The notes: generated by a model not told the origin, from the sequence alone. DNA of 64,000 nt from Pedomonas sp051304405 (GCF_051304405.1 NZ_JBPPGG010000002.1:633081-697080); one strand, 5' to 3'. Counted from the stretch's first letter, positions 25,412 to 35,841 are shown. Numbers and translations: made by a program.

Positions 25412-25434
25412 ACGGCCCGGGAAACCCGGGCCGT
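25412..25434 (-). terminator. Terminator of the TorF-type porin gene
   Basis: ACGGCCCGGG / CCCGGGCCGT with a 3-base loop; on the minus strand it is followed by TTTGCTTT. Confidence 0.85.
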
Positions 25435-25462
25435 GCTGCATTGGCGATACTGCCTGGTCGGA

Positions 25463-26191
25463 TCAGAAGCTGGCGCCGACCGAGAAGATGATCGCCGCGT
25501 CAGACGCGTTGTGGACCTTCGCGTTCTTGAAGTACGGCGACCGCTTGTTGGTGTCGACGTAGGCCACGCCGAAGGTGAACTTCTGGTAGGAAACCGAAGC
25601 GCCCAGGCTCCAGTCCCACTTGCTGTTCCAGAAGGCGTTGTCCTCGTAGCCGACGGTCGCATTCAGGGTGATCGGGGTGTTCGGCACCGCCACACCCAGG
25701 TTGGTGTAGACGTAGACGCCGTCCTTGTCGCCAAGATTGGCCTGATCCGGCGCGTAGTAGATGCCGACCGCCGCGCTCACCGGGCCCAGTTCCGTGCCGA
25801 CTTCGCCGTTGATTTCCCAGTAATCCAGGCCCTTGGCGTCCGCATAGAGGTAGCCGATGGCGCCGAGGGTCCAGTTCACCAGACCGGACGAGCCGGTGAT
25901 GCCGCCGTACACGTCGATCTCCGACGCGCCGATGGTGTCCTTGTCGCCGGTCGACCCCCAGGTGCCGGCATAGAGGCTGACCGTCTCGCTCAGCGCAAGG
26001 TTCGCGTCGAGGCCGCCCTGCAGGGCGACGCTCTCTTCGGTCTGCGACACGCCGCGGAACCGGTAGTCCGACACCACGCCGGCGTTGGCGCTCACCGTCA
26101 GCGGCCCGCTTTCCTGCGCCTGAGCCGCCGTTACCCCGCTGGCCAGCGCCGTTGCCGCAAGAATCGCCACCGTTACAGACTTCCTCAACAT
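25463..26191 (-). CDS. TorF-family putative porin
   Basis: A 242-residue outer-membrane beta-barrel protein. The signal peptide ends at AAQAQES (about residue 27). The mature start GPLTVSANAGVVSDYRFRGVSQT is the hallmark of the TIGR02001/TorF family. Alternating strands continue to the terminal VGASF, whose last Phe fits BAM-dependent insertion. The substrate is unknown. A 7-bp inverted repeat sits in its leader; its position between glnA and a sigma-54 locus does not by itself imply nitrogen control. Confidence 0.85.
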   Translation of the reverse strand: MLRKSVTVAILAATALASGVTAAQAQESGPLTVSANAGVVSDYRFRGVSQTEESVALQGGLDANLALSETVSLYAGTWGSTGDKDTIGASEIDVYGGITGSSGLVNWTLGAIGYLYADAKGLDYWEINGEVGTELGPVSAAVGIYYAPDQANLGDKDGVYVYTNLGVAVPNTPITLNATVGYEDNAFWNSKWDWSLGASVSYQKFTFGVAYVDTNKRSPYFKNAKVHNASDAAIIFSVGASF

Positions 26192-26221
26192 CTTCCTGTC
26201 TCCTCTCCTAGAGCTCCCAGT

Positions 26222-26241
26222 ACTGCCACCCCTTTGGCAGT
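26222..26241 (-). promoter_or_regulatory. Inverted repeat in the porin leader
   Basis: ACTGCCA-N6-TGGCAGT, perfect, 31-50 bases before the porin start codon. It is either an operator or an mRNA leader hairpin. Confidence 0.45.
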
Positions 26242-26467
26242 GCGATCGAAAGAAGCAAACGCAACAGCGGACACCCCCGGCCGACCGTTCAAGGCCCCCT
26301 CAGGGCGACCGTTACTGGCCAGTCACTATACCGTCAAAGATTTGTGTGCGTTGCACAAGAGGAGAAGATGTTGCCAAACTGATACATCAAGGATTTGTTG
26401 TAATCGGGTCACACTAAATTCGCCGACCACCCCCCCGACGGTGGGGTGCGGCCCCCGTCTCGCGGAC

Positions 26468-26535
26468 AAAAAAAGAGGCCGGACTAAGGAGCCCGGCCAG
26501 ATTAGAGTCTTGGGGGAGAATCGCCTCTCGGCTGA
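26468..26535 (-). ncRNA. Candidate small RNA, about 68 nt
   Basis: On the minus strand a terminator (GGCCGG / CCGGCC stem, then T7; 26468-26498) ends no visible gene. Upstream a promoter-like pair, TTGCAA (26564-26569) and CAATAT (26542-26547) with a 16-bp spacer, predicts a start near 26535. The RNA would contain a C-rich single-stranded CUCCCCC segment, a common sRNA seed. The rest of the 517-bp gap between the porin gene and 26709 is otherwise empty. Confidence 0.4.
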
Positions 26536-26708
26536 ACAGCAATATTGCACTGCATCATTTACATTGCAATGCAAAAATTACACTTTCACCCAAATTCTTC
26601 CGCACAGCGACACGGACGGGACCGGGGAAGACCGAGCGCGGGAGGGATGAGGCCCGCGGCCTCACCTCGATTTCGGATTTTTAATGCGGTCTTTACCAAC
26701 CTTCTTCC

Positions 26709-27521
26709 ATGGTGGTTGCTCGAGCCATTGGTCTAGATGATTTATTTCAAAGTGGCGGACGAGATTGGACTGACGTGACAGCAGCGCGCCCCCATGCAGC
26801 CTTGAGGCCGAGGCCGGATTCCGGCGCTGAGGGCGTTTTGCTTGCGCTCGAGGCCGATCCGCAGGACAGGCTTGCCTGGATCGCCGCCCACGTGCGCACG
26901 GTCAACCCGGACACGGGCCTCTCCACCGACTTTCTCAACCAGTACAACGAGCTGTCCATGCTGCTGGACCTGGCGGCGGACGATCCCGACCTGCTGGAGG
27001 AACTGCGGGACTGGGAGCCGCGCAGCTACGATGCCCATTTTGCCGCCAGCGGCTTCCGGGATTCGGCGCTGGTGGTGGAGGCCTACCACCTGAGCCCTGC
27101 CCCCGTCCGCGCCGAGTTCGACGCGGCGATCGGCGTGCTCAACAGCGTGGCCGCCAGCGGCATCCGGGCCCTGCTGGGCGACTCCGCGCCGGACACCGGA
27201 GCGATCCGGGCGCTGGCGGCGGAGCTTCAGGCGGCCATTGTCCACGCCAGCGGCCTCATCAACGGCGGCGGAACCCTGGGCTCGCAGGCGCAGGTGGACA
27301 CCCTGTTCGCCCGCGCCCGGGCGGACCTCGGCGCGCCGCGGGCGGCGGGCACGGCCGCCCCGGCCGTGGCGGGGGATGCGGGCGCGGCCGCCCTGCCCGG
27401 GCACCCCGGCACGCTCCGGGGCGATGGCCTTCCGCTCGCGCCGGATTCGCCAGCCGATGGCGCGGACGCGGCGGACGGCACGCTCCTCGACCAGGACGCC
27501 ATTGACGCCCTGTTCGATTAA
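26709..27521 (+). CDS. Hypothetical protein ending in a FliM/CheZ-like LDQDAIDALF motif
   Basis: Not recognised as a known family. The 270-residue protein is acidic and mostly helical up to about residue 190, followed by an Ala/Gly/Pro-rich linker and the extreme C-terminus DGTLLDQDAIDALFD. This ending resembles the LSQDEIDALL CheY-binding segment of FliM and the C-terminal CheY-binding tail of CheZ. The N-terminus IGLDDLFQSG has a similar acidic-LF pattern. The start is uncertain: no good ribosome site precedes the ATG at 26709. It lies just upstream of parE but has no obvious link to it. Confidence 0.7.
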   Translation: MVVARAIGLDDLFQSGGRDWTDVTAARPHAALRPRPDSGAEGVLLALEADPQDRLAWIAAHVRTVNPDTGLSTDFLNQYNELSMLLDLAADDPDLLEELRDWEPRSYDAHFAASGFRDSALVVEAYHLSPAPVRAEFDAAIGVLNSVAASGIRALLGDSAPDTGAIRALAAELQAAIVHASGLINGGGTLGSQAQVDTLFARARADLGAPRAAGTAAPAVAGDAGAAALPGHPGTLRGDGLPLAPDSPADGADAADGTLLDQDAIDALFD

Positions 27522-27630
27522 TGTTCTTATCCGCGCCCAAACCTTCAACCTTGGACACGGAGCGGTCAATGCACGGTGCACGTCAACAGCACGTTGTCGT
27601 CTGTGCCTCGCCTCCCCTATAAGCGGTTAC

Positions 27631-29607
27631 ATGACGGATCTGTTCTCGCAGGCGGCAGCGGCAACGGCCTACACCGCCAAGGATATCGAAGTTCTCGAGG
27701 GCCTCGAGCCGGTGCGCCGCCGGCCGGGCATGTACATCGGCGGCACGGATGACCGGGCCTACCACCACCTCGCCGCCGAGATTCTGGACAACGCCATGGA
27801 CGAGGCGGTGGCCGGCCACGCCAACCGCATCGAGGTGGAGCTGGCGGCCGATGGCTCGCTCTCCATCTCGGACAACGGGCGCGGCATCCCCATCGACCCG
27901 CACCCCAAGTACCCGAAGCAGTCGGCGCTGGAGGTGATCCTCACCACCCTCCACTCGGGCGGCAAGTTCTCGGACAAAGCCTACGCCACCTCCGGCGGTC
28001 TGCACGGCGTCGGCCTCTCGGTGGTGAACGCCCTGTCCTCGGAGCTGGTCATCGAGGTGGCGCGCGACCGCAAGCTCTACCGCCAGACCTATTCGCGCGG
28101 CCATCCCACCTCCCGGCTGGAGGAAGTGGGCGCGGCGCCCAACCGGCGCGGCACCCGCATCACCTTCCTGCCGGACACGGAGATCTTCGGGCCGGACCTG
28201 CGCTTCAAGCCGGTGCGGCTGTACCGCCTCGCCCGCTCCAAGGCGTACCTCTTCGCCGGCGTCGAGATCCGCTGGAAGTGCGCGCCCGAGCTGCTGAAGG
28301 GCGAGGAGATCCCGCCCGAGGCCGTGTTCCAGTTCCCCGGCGGCCTGGCCGACCACTTGAAGGAGGTGATCGACGACCGGGAGTGCGTCACGTCCGACAT
28401 CTTCGCCGGGCGCGCCGACTTCCCCGATGGTCAGGGCTCGGTCGAATGGGCGGTGGCCTGGCCGGTCTACGGCGAAGGCGGCGGCACCTACTTCTGCAAC
28501 ACCATCCCGACGCCCCAGGGCGGCACCCACGAGGCCGGCCTGCGTCAGGCGCTGAGCCGTGGCCTCAAGGGTTTCGGCGCGCTGGTCGGCCAGCGCAAGG
28601 CGGACCAGATCACGCCGGATGACGTGATGGGCGGCTCCGAGGTGCTGTTGTCGGTGTTCATCCGCAACCCGCAGTTCCAGAGCCAGACCAAGGACCGCCT
28701 CACCTCGCCCGAGGCCACCAAGCTGGTGGAATCGGCGATCCGCGACCACTTCGACCACTGGCTGACCGAGGACCAGAAGCGCGCCCAGGCGCTGCTGGGC
28801 TTCATCCTCGACCGGGTGGACGAGCGCCTGCGCCGCAAGGCCGAGAAGGAGGTGAAGCGCAAGACCGCCACCTCCAAGCGCAACCTGCGCCTGCCGGGCA
28901 AGCTCACCGACTGCGCCTCCGATTCCTCGGAAGGCACCGAGCTGTTCATCGTCGAGGGCGACTCGGCGGGCGGCTCCGCCAAACAGGCGCGCGACCGCAA
29001 GTTCCAGGCGGTGCTGCCCATTCGCGGCAAGATCCTGAACGTGGCCTCGGCCAACACCGCCAAGATCGCCCAGAACCAGGAAGTGCAGGACCTGATCCTC
29101 GCGCTCGGCTGCGGCACCCGGGACCGCTACGACCCCGCCCAGCTGCGCTACGAGAAGATCATCATCATGACGGACGCCGACGTGGACGGCGCCCACATCG
29201 CCACCCTGCTGATGACCTTCTTCTTCCAGGAGATGCCGGGTCTGGTGCGCGACGGCCACCTGTACCTCGCCCAGCCGCCGCTCTACCGCATCGCCCAGGG
29301 CGGCACCGTGCGCTACGCGCGCGATGATGCCCACCGCGAGGAACTGATGAAGACCGTGTTCAAGGGCGGCAAGGGCAAGGTGGAGATCAGCCGGTTCAAG
29401 GGTCTGGGCGAAATGCCCCCCGCCCAGCTGAAGGAAACCACCATGGACCCGAAGAACCGCACGCTCCTGCGCGTCACCCTGCCGGAGGAGTATGAGGAGC
29501 GCGCCGAGGTCCGCACCCTCGTCGACCGGCTGATGGGCAAGAAGCCGGAACACCGCTTCAACTTCATCCAGTCGCACGCCAAGTTCGTGGAGAACGTGGA
29601 CATATGA
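27631..29607 (+). CDS. parE: DNA topoisomerase IV subunit B
   Basis: The ATPase subunit of the type IIA topoisomerase that decatenates replicated chromosomes. The 658-residue protein starts with the GHKL ATPase (VRRRPGMYIGGTDDRAYHHL, EILDNAMDEA, SDNGRGIPIDPH, GGLHGVGLSVVNALS) and continues to the TOPRIM domain (FIVEGDSAGGSAKQARDRKFQAVLP, MTDADVDGAHIATLL). The KILNVASANTAKI segment and the length favour ParE over GyrB. The ATG at 27631 is the first that fits; the open upstream frame overlaps another gene. It overlaps the next gene by ATGA. Confidence 0.95.
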   Translation: MTDLFSQAAAATAYTAKDIEVLEGLEPVRRRPGMYIGGTDDRAYHHLAAEILDNAMDEAVAGHANRIEVELAADGSLSISDNGRGIPIDPHPKYPKQSALEVILTTLHSGGKFSDKAYATSGGLHGVGLSVVNALSSELVIEVARDRKLYRQTYSRGHPTSRLEEVGAAPNRRGTRITFLPDTEIFGPDLRFKPVRLYRLARSKAYLFAGVEIRWKCAPELLKGEEIPPEAVFQFPGGLADHLKEVIDDRECVTSDIFAGRADFPDGQGSVEWAVAWPVYGEGGGTYFCNTIPTPQGGTHEAGLRQALSRGLKGFGALVGQRKADQITPDDVMGGSEVLLSVFIRNPQFQSQTKDRLTSPEATKLVESAIRDHFDHWLTEDQKRAQALLGFILDRVDERLRRKAEKEVKRKTATSKRNLRLPGKLTDCASDSSEGTELFIVEGDSAGGSAKQARDRKFQAVLPIRGKILNVASANTAKIAQNQEVQDLILALGCGTRDRYDPAQLRYEKIIIMTDADVDGAHIATLLMTFFFQEMPGLVRDGHLYLAQPPLYRIAQGGTVRYARDDAHREELMKTVFKGGKGKVEISRFKGLGEMPPAQLKETTMDPKNRTLLRVTLPEEYEERAEVRTLVDRLMGKKPEHRFNFIQSHAKFVENVDI

Positions 29608-30371
29608 AATCCGGCGAAGCGCCCTGGTTCGGCTTTCTCCCTGTCGAGGGGGACGTGCCGTTCGCGATCAATCCCGAGCTTGATCTGGATGCGCTGCGCG
29701 CGGAATTCGCCCGCAACCGGCGCATCCAGATCCGCAACGTGCTGGCACCGGAGACCGCCGAGCGGCTGTACTTCGCCCTCGCCCGCGAGACGCCCTACGG
29801 CCTCGCCTACAACGAGAACGGCGAGCCCCGCTTCATCAGCCGCGAGGAGCTGGCCAAGCTGCCGCCGCAGGAGCAGCACCAGCTCATCAGCGGCATTCTC
29901 CAGCGGGCGGGCAACGGCGAATACTCCTACGCCTACAACTGCTACCCGATCCTCGACGACTATCTGGCGAACCGGAACCGGCACCTCTACGTCCACCGCT
30001 GGATCGAGTACGTGAACAGCGACGCCGTCACCGGCCTCGTGCGCCATGTCACCGGCTTCGATGACCTGCTGAAGGCGGACGCCCAGGCCACCTACTACAG
30101 CCGCAACCAGTTCCTGTTCCTCCACACCGACAGCCACGTCCAGGATGGCTGGCGCGTCGCCTACGTGCTCAACATGTGCAAGGAGTGGAAGGAAGACTTC
30201 GGCGGCTACCTCCTGTTCTACGACGACGAGGGCAACGTCACGCAGGGCTTCAAGCCCGCCTTCAACACGCTCAACATGTTCGCCGTGCCGCAGCGGCACA
30301 GCGTCAGCTACGTGCCCACCTTCGCCCCGCCGGGCCGCTTCGCCCTCACCGGCTGGTTCCGCAACAAATAG
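29604..30371 (+). CDS. 2-oxoglutarate/Fe(II)-dependent oxygenase family protein
   Basis: A 255-residue protein of the 2OG-Fe(II) oxygenase superfamily. The iron ligands are His and Asp in FLHTDSH (about 174-176) and His in VPQRHSVSYV (about 232), with the 2-oxoglutarate arginine in GRFALTGWFRN. The fold resembles the prolyl 4-hydroxylase/Ofd1-like group with a helical N-terminal part. The substrate is not known. The start overlaps the parE stop by four bases (ATGA), so the two are translationally coupled. Confidence 0.83.
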   Translation: MKSGEAPWFGFLPVEGDVPFAINPELDLDALRAEFARNRRIQIRNVLAPETAERLYFALARETPYGLAYNENGEPRFISREELAKLPPQEQHQLISGILQRAGNGEYSYAYNCYPILDDYLANRNRHLYVHRWIEYVNSDAVTGLVRHVTGFDDLLKADAQATYYSRNQFLFLHTDSHVQDGWRVAYVLNMCKEWKEDFGGYLLFYDDEGNVTQGFKPAFNTLNMFAVPQRHSVSYVPTFAPPGRFALTGWFRNK

Positions 30372-30412
30372 GGCGCGGTTTTCTTTTCAAGTCTTTGATT
30401 TTGTTTCGTTAC

Positions 30413-30439
30413 GTCAGGAGGGTCGCAGACCCTCCTGAC
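30413..30439. repeat. REP-like single hairpin, left of the antitoxin gene
   Basis: GTCAGGAGGGTC / GACCCTCCTGAC with a 3-base loop, followed by AACCTCCCATTCC. This is the same hairpin-plus-ACCTCCC layout as the doublets. Confidence 0.7.
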
Positions 30440-30604
30440 AACCTCCCATTCCTTAAACCGCCCCGGCGCGGCATCCGCCGCCGCGCCCTCTCCGTCCCCG
30501 GCTGCTCCATCCACGGCCTGTCCGACACCCTTCGACCATGGCGTCGTTGGCGGTTGCCGGCAAAAGGGTTACTCTTGTTTCAGTTAAAAGCAGAAGGCGT
30601 CCGT

Positions 30605-30913
30605 ATGGCCACCTTGACCTTCGAGCTTGAGGACGATCTGGCCCGCAGGCTCGAAGAAGCCGCGCGGGAATACCACCTCGCACCCGAGGACCTGATGCGC
30701 CAGTTGGTATGGGCCCACCTCGCCTCCCGTCAGCCGGAGGACCATCCTGATGCCCAGCTTCTCCGGGACATTCAGGCAGGATTCGACGACAGTAAAGCCG
30801 GTCGTGTTTTTACCAATGAAGAAGTTGAAGCGTTTTTCGCCGCACGTCGTGCAGAAACCCAACGCAATATTGGGGAAGAATTTCTCAAATCATCTGGACG
30901 GACGCAACCTTGA
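30605..30913 (+). CDS. Antitoxin-like protein (ribbon-helix-helix type), probably orphaned
   Basis: A 102-residue protein. The N-terminus MATLTFELEDDLARRLEEAAREYHLAPEDLMRQLVWAHL has the strand-helix-helix layout of RHH antitoxins; the C-terminal part with IQAGFDDSKAGRVFTNEEVEAFFAARRAE is the toxin-binding segment typical of RelB/ParD-like antitoxins. TTTCAGTTAAAAGCAGAAGGCG precedes the ATG. The adjacent toxin frame is broken (30910-31017). Codon use is less GC-biased than in the neighbours, which fits horizontal origin. Confidence 0.75.
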   Translation: MATLTFELEDDLARRLEEAAREYHLAPEDLMRQLVWAHLASRQPEDHPDAQLLRDIQAGFDDSKAGRVFTNEEVEAFFAARRAETQRNIGEEFLKSSGRTQP

Positions 30914-31017
30914 TAGATCGCACATCCATTTTTCATTCCATTGAATCCCGCAATCTCGCCGCAGCTAAACGACTGCACCAACATTACCCGCCTCGCACCG
31001 GAAACGCGGCCCTGTGA
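30910..31017 (+). pseudogene. Truncated RelE/ParE-like toxin remnant
   Basis: Beginning at a TTG that overlaps the antitoxin stop, 35 codons read I-D-R-T-S-I-F-H-S-I-E-S-R-N-L-A-A-A-K-R then L-H-Q-H-Y-P-P. The helix pattern I-x-x-x-I-x-S-R-N-L-A-A-A-K-R-L is that of the first helices of ParE/RelE toxins (compare DYI..NPxAARRL). The frame then stops, so the catalytic part is missing. A REP-like hairpin starts 16 bases later, perhaps marking the point of decay. Confidence 0.5.
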
Positions 31018-31032
31018 ATCGAAACGGGGGTC

Positions 31033-31057
31033 GCAGGGGGATCGGCGATCCCCCTGC
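31033..31057. repeat. REP-like single hairpin, right of the toxin remnant
   Basis: GCAGGGGGATC / GATCCCCCTGC with a 3-base loop, followed after 12 bases by ACCTCCCG, in the same orientation as the hairpin at 30413. Together the two bracket the antitoxin and toxin remnant. Confidence 0.65.
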
Positions 31058-31099
31058 AAACCAAACCATACCTCCCGAAGGAAAGACCCCCGCCCCGCC

Positions 31100-32893
31100 T
31101 CATGCGGCGAGGAACTGGTCCTCGGAGAGGGCGTAGAGCAGCTCCGCACCGCGCAGGACCGGCTTCAGGAGCGCCACGTCCAGCGGCAGGATCTGTTCGA
31201 TGTAGAACCGGGCGGTGACGATCTTGGCCTTGAGGAACGCGGCGTCGCCGGTCCCGGCGGCCAGCCGACGCTCCGCCTCCGCCGCTTCGGTGGCCAGCAG
31301 CCAGGCGCACACGGTGCTGGCGAACAGGCGCTGGAACGGGGTTGCGCTGCCCGCCACGTCGTCGGGCGCATTGGCGTGGGTGTGGAACCACTCGGCGGCG
31401 GTTTCCACGTCCCTGGCCGCGGCTTCCAGCGACTCCCGCAGCGGCGCGAGGGCGCTTTCCGGCGGCAGGGTGCCGATGAAGGCGCGGATGCGGGCGAGCA
31501 GGCCCTGCCAGTGCGCGCCGCCGTCCATCGGCAGCTTGCGGCCCACCAGGTCGAGCGCCTGGATGCCGTTGGTGCCTTCGTAGATCGGGGTGATGCGGGC
31601 GTCGCGCAGGTGCTGGGCCGCGCCGGTTTCCTCGATGAAGCCCATGCCGCCGTACACCTGAATGGCGAGGCTCGACACCTCGACGCCCGTGTCGGTGGCG
31701 TAGGACTTGGTGAGCGGGGTCAGGAGGTCCGCCAGCCCCCGGGCCGCGCGGCGGGCGTCCTCGTCCGCGCCGTGGACGCCCCGGTCCACCGCCGCCGCAT
31801 TGAAGTAGGCCAGCGCCCGTACCGCTTCCGCGCGCGCCTTCATGGTCAGGAGCATCCGCCGCACGTCGGCGTGCTCGATGATCCGCACCGGCTCGCGGGA
31901 GGGCGCGCCGAGCCGCGCGGACTGCACCCGCTCCCGCGCGTAGGCGAGCGCGCCCTGATAGGCCCGCTCGGCGATGGCAACGCCCTGGAGCCCCACGTTG
32001 ATGCGGGCATGGTTCATCATGGTGAACATGGCCCGCATCCCGGCGTTCTCCTCGCCCACCAGATAGGCGACGCAGGCGTCGTTATCGCCGTAGCTCATCA
32101 CGCAGGTGGGCGAGGCATGGATGCCCAGCTTGTGCTCGATGGAGACGCAGCGCAGGTCGTTGCGCTCCCCGAGGCTGCCGTCCGGGTTCACCAGAACCTT
32201 GGGGACAAGGAACAGCGAGATGCCCTTGGTGCCCGCCGGCGCGCCCGGGGTGCGGGCCAGCACGAAGTGGATGATGTTCTCGGCGCAGTCGTGCTCGCCC
32301 CAGGTGATGAAGATCTTCTGGCCCTTCAGCCGCCAGGTGCCGTCCGGCTGCGGCTCGGCCCGGGTCTTGAGCGCGCCCACGTCCGAGCCCGCCTGCGGCT
32401 CGGTCAGGTTCATGGTGCCGGACCACGCGCCCGTGACGAGACGCGGCAGGTACAGCGCCTTCTGCTCCTCCGAGCCGTGCGCCTCCAGCGCCTCGATCGC
32501 GCCCAGCGTCAGCATGGGGCACAGCGAGAACGCCATGTTGGCGCTGGTCAGGCTTTCCTGCACCGCCGCCGACAGGGCGAAGGGCAGCCCCTGCCCGCCA
32601 TACGCCGGGCTGGCGGTGAGCGAGCCCCAGCCTGCCTCCACGTACTGCCGGTAGGCCTCGCGGAAGCCCTGCGGCAGCGTCACCGTGCCATCGTCCCAGC
32701 GCGCGCCCTCCACGTCGCCCACCCGGTTGAGCGGGGCGAACACCTCCCCGGCGAACTTTCCGGCTTCGTCCACGATCGCCGAGACCAGGTCCGCATTGAG
32801 GTCGCCAAAGCCGGGCAGACCAGCCAATTCCTCAATTCCTGCAATAGTTTCCAGAACGAACTTCTGTTCCTGGGTCGGGGCGGTATAGCTCAA
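31100..32893 (-). CDS. Acyl-CoA dehydrogenase, DmdC-like long form
   Basis: A 597-residue flavoprotein of the acyl-CoA dehydrogenase superfamily with the extra C-terminal domain of the DmdC/3-methylmercaptopropionyl-CoA dehydrogenase group. Signatures: LTEPQAGSDVGAL, FITWGEHDCAEN, MNHARINVGLQGVAIAERAYQ and QVYGGMGFIEETGAAQHLRDARITPIYEGTNGIQALDL. The start is TTG at 32893 behind AGGAGAAGG; the frame upstream of it is an arginine run. With the DmdB-like ligase at 34210, it may act on short- or medium-chain or methylthio acids; the substrate is inferred. Confidence 0.88.
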   Translation of the reverse strand: MSYTAPTQEQKFVLETIAGIEELAGLPGFGDLNADLVSAIVDEAGKFAGEVFAPLNRVGDVEGARWDDGTVTLPQGFREAYRQYVEAGWGSLTASPAYGGQGLPFALSAAVQESLTSANMAFSLCPMLTLGAIEALEAHGSEEQKALYLPRLVTGAWSGTMNLTEPQAGSDVGALKTRAEPQPDGTWRLKGQKIFITWGEHDCAENIIHFVLARTPGAPAGTKGISLFLVPKVLVNPDGSLGERNDLRCVSIEHKLGIHASPTCVMSYGDNDACVAYLVGEENAGMRAMFTMMNHARINVGLQGVAIAERAYQGALAYARERVQSARLGAPSREPVRIIEHADVRRMLLTMKARAEAVRALAYFNAAAVDRGVHGADEDARRAARGLADLLTPLTKSYATDTGVEVSSLAIQVYGGMGFIEETGAAQHLRDARITPIYEGTNGIQALDLVGRKLPMDGGAHWQGLLARIRAFIGTLPPESALAPLRESLEAAARDVETAAEWFHTHANAPDDVAGSATPFQRLFASTVCAWLLATEAAEAERRLAAGTGDAAFLKAKIVTARFYIEQILPLDVALLKPVLRGAELLYALSEDQFLAA

Positions 32894-32969
32894 GGACCTT
32901 CTCCTGCGACGAATTGGGCGCATCACAAACAGTAGCGCTCCGGGCGCTCTGCCCGTATAGCGGCCACTG

Positions 32970-33935
32970 ATGACCGGGCACGCAACACCTCACGACCACG
33001 GGGTCGACACCCAAGTGCGCCCCGCGGACGCAGCGGGCATCGCCGCTGCTGCCGCCACGCTCGCGCGCGGGGATCTGGTCGCCCTGCCCACCGAGACGGT
33101 TTACGGTCTGGCGGCGGACGCGACCAACGGCGAGGCGGTGGCGCGGATCTATGCTGCCAAGGGCCGCCCGTCGTTCAACCCCCTGATCGTCCACGTCGAC
33201 GGCCTGGCGATGGCGGCTAGGCTGGCAGACTTTCCCCCGCTGGCCAAGAGGCTTGTGGACGCATTCTGGCCGGGCCCCCTGACGCTGGTGCTGCCCGCCC
33301 GTCCCGACAGCCCGGCGGCGCGGCTGGTGCAGGCGGGCCTGCCCACCATTGCCATCCGCTGCCCCGCCCACCCGGTGGCGCAGGCGGTGATCCGCGCGCT
33401 CGGCCGCCCCGTTGCCGCCCCCAGCGCCAACCCGTCCGGGCGCATCAGCCCCACCCGGGCAGAGCATGTGCGGGCGGGCCTTGCCGGCCGCATCCCCCTC
33501 ATCCTCGACGGGGGCGCGACCGACGCCGGCCTCGAGTCCACCATCGTCGCCGTCGAGGGCGACTCCCTGCGCCTGCTGCGCCCCGGCCCCATCGCCCGCG
33601 AGACGCTCGAAGCGCTCGCCCCCGTCCACGCCGCGACCGAAGGCAAGATCCACGCGCCCGGCCAGATGACCAGCCACTACGCCCCGCGCCAGCCGGTCCG
33701 CCTCAACGCCGAGTCCCGGCGCGAAGGCGAATTCTACATCGGCTTCAACGGCTTCGAAGGCGATCTCACCCTCAGCGCCACCGGCGACCTGGTGGAAGCC
33801 GCCGCCCGCCTGTTCGACGCCCTCCACGCCGCCGAGAACAGCAACGCCGCCGCCATCGCCGTGGCCCCCATCCCCGAACACGGCCTCGGCGCCGCCATCA
33901 ACGACCGCCTGCGCCGCGCCGCCGCGCCGCGGTGA
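32970..33935 (+). CDS. sua5: L-threonylcarbamoyladenylate synthase (Sua5/YrdC family)
   Basis: Makes threonylcarbamoyl-AMP from threonine, bicarbonate and ATP for the t6A37 modification of ANN-decoding tRNAs. The 321-residue protein has the YrdC domain (VALPTETVYGLAADATNGEAVARIYAAKGRP, PSANPSGRISPT) followed by the Sua5 C-terminal domain beginning at HAPGQMTSHYAPRQPV, so it is the long Sua5 form and not TsaC. Divergent from the acyl-CoA dehydrogenase gene, 76 bases apart. Confidence 0.95.
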   Translation: MTGHATPHDHGVDTQVRPADAAGIAAAAATLARGDLVALPTETVYGLAADATNGEAVARIYAAKGRPSFNPLIVHVDGLAMAARLADFPPLAKRLVDAFWPGPLTLVLPARPDSPAARLVQAGLPTIAIRCPAHPVAQAVIRALGRPVAAPSANPSGRISPTRAEHVRAGLAGRIPLILDGGATDAGLESTIVAVEGDSLRLLRPGPIARETLEALAPVHAATEGKIHAPGQMTSHYAPRQPVRLNAESRREGEFYIGFNGFEGDLTLSATGDLVEAAARLFDALHAAENSNAAAIAVAPIPEHGLGAAINDRLRRAAAPR

Positions 33936-33972
33936 GGATTCGCTTGAAGATTTTTGAGTAATGGTTTGATTT

Positions 33973-34170
33973 TGCAGGAGGGTCTTGGACCCTCCTGCAC
34001 CTCCCTTTCCTTTGAGGGGACGTGTTCCCGGCACCCGGTTGTCAGCCGCTGCGACCCATCAAAAAAGAGGATGTATCGGGCCGCGCCCTTTGAGCAGCAG
34101 GCGCGCCAGTGCGATCACGCGCGTCCGTATAAACGAATGGGAGGTGCAGGAGGGGTAAGCCCCTCCTGCA
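33973..34170. repeat. REP-like hairpin doublet 2
   Basis: Left hairpin 33973-33999: TGCAGGAGGGTC / GACCCTCCTGCA, followed by ACCTCCCTTTCC. Right hairpin 34145-34170: TGCAGGAGGGG / CCCCTCCTGCA, preceded by GAATGGGAGG, head to head with the left. It fills the convergent gap between sua5 and the ligase gene. Confidence 0.85.
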
Positions 34171-34209
34171 TGAAAACAGTCAAAATTCCAATACGTTATC
34201 CCAACCCCC

Positions 34210-35841
<1,632 letters not shown>

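Noticed and set aside
14776..34170. Insertion sequences or MITEs
   Set aside because: The hairpin doublets have palindromic ends but no visible target-site duplication, and no transposase is in the window.
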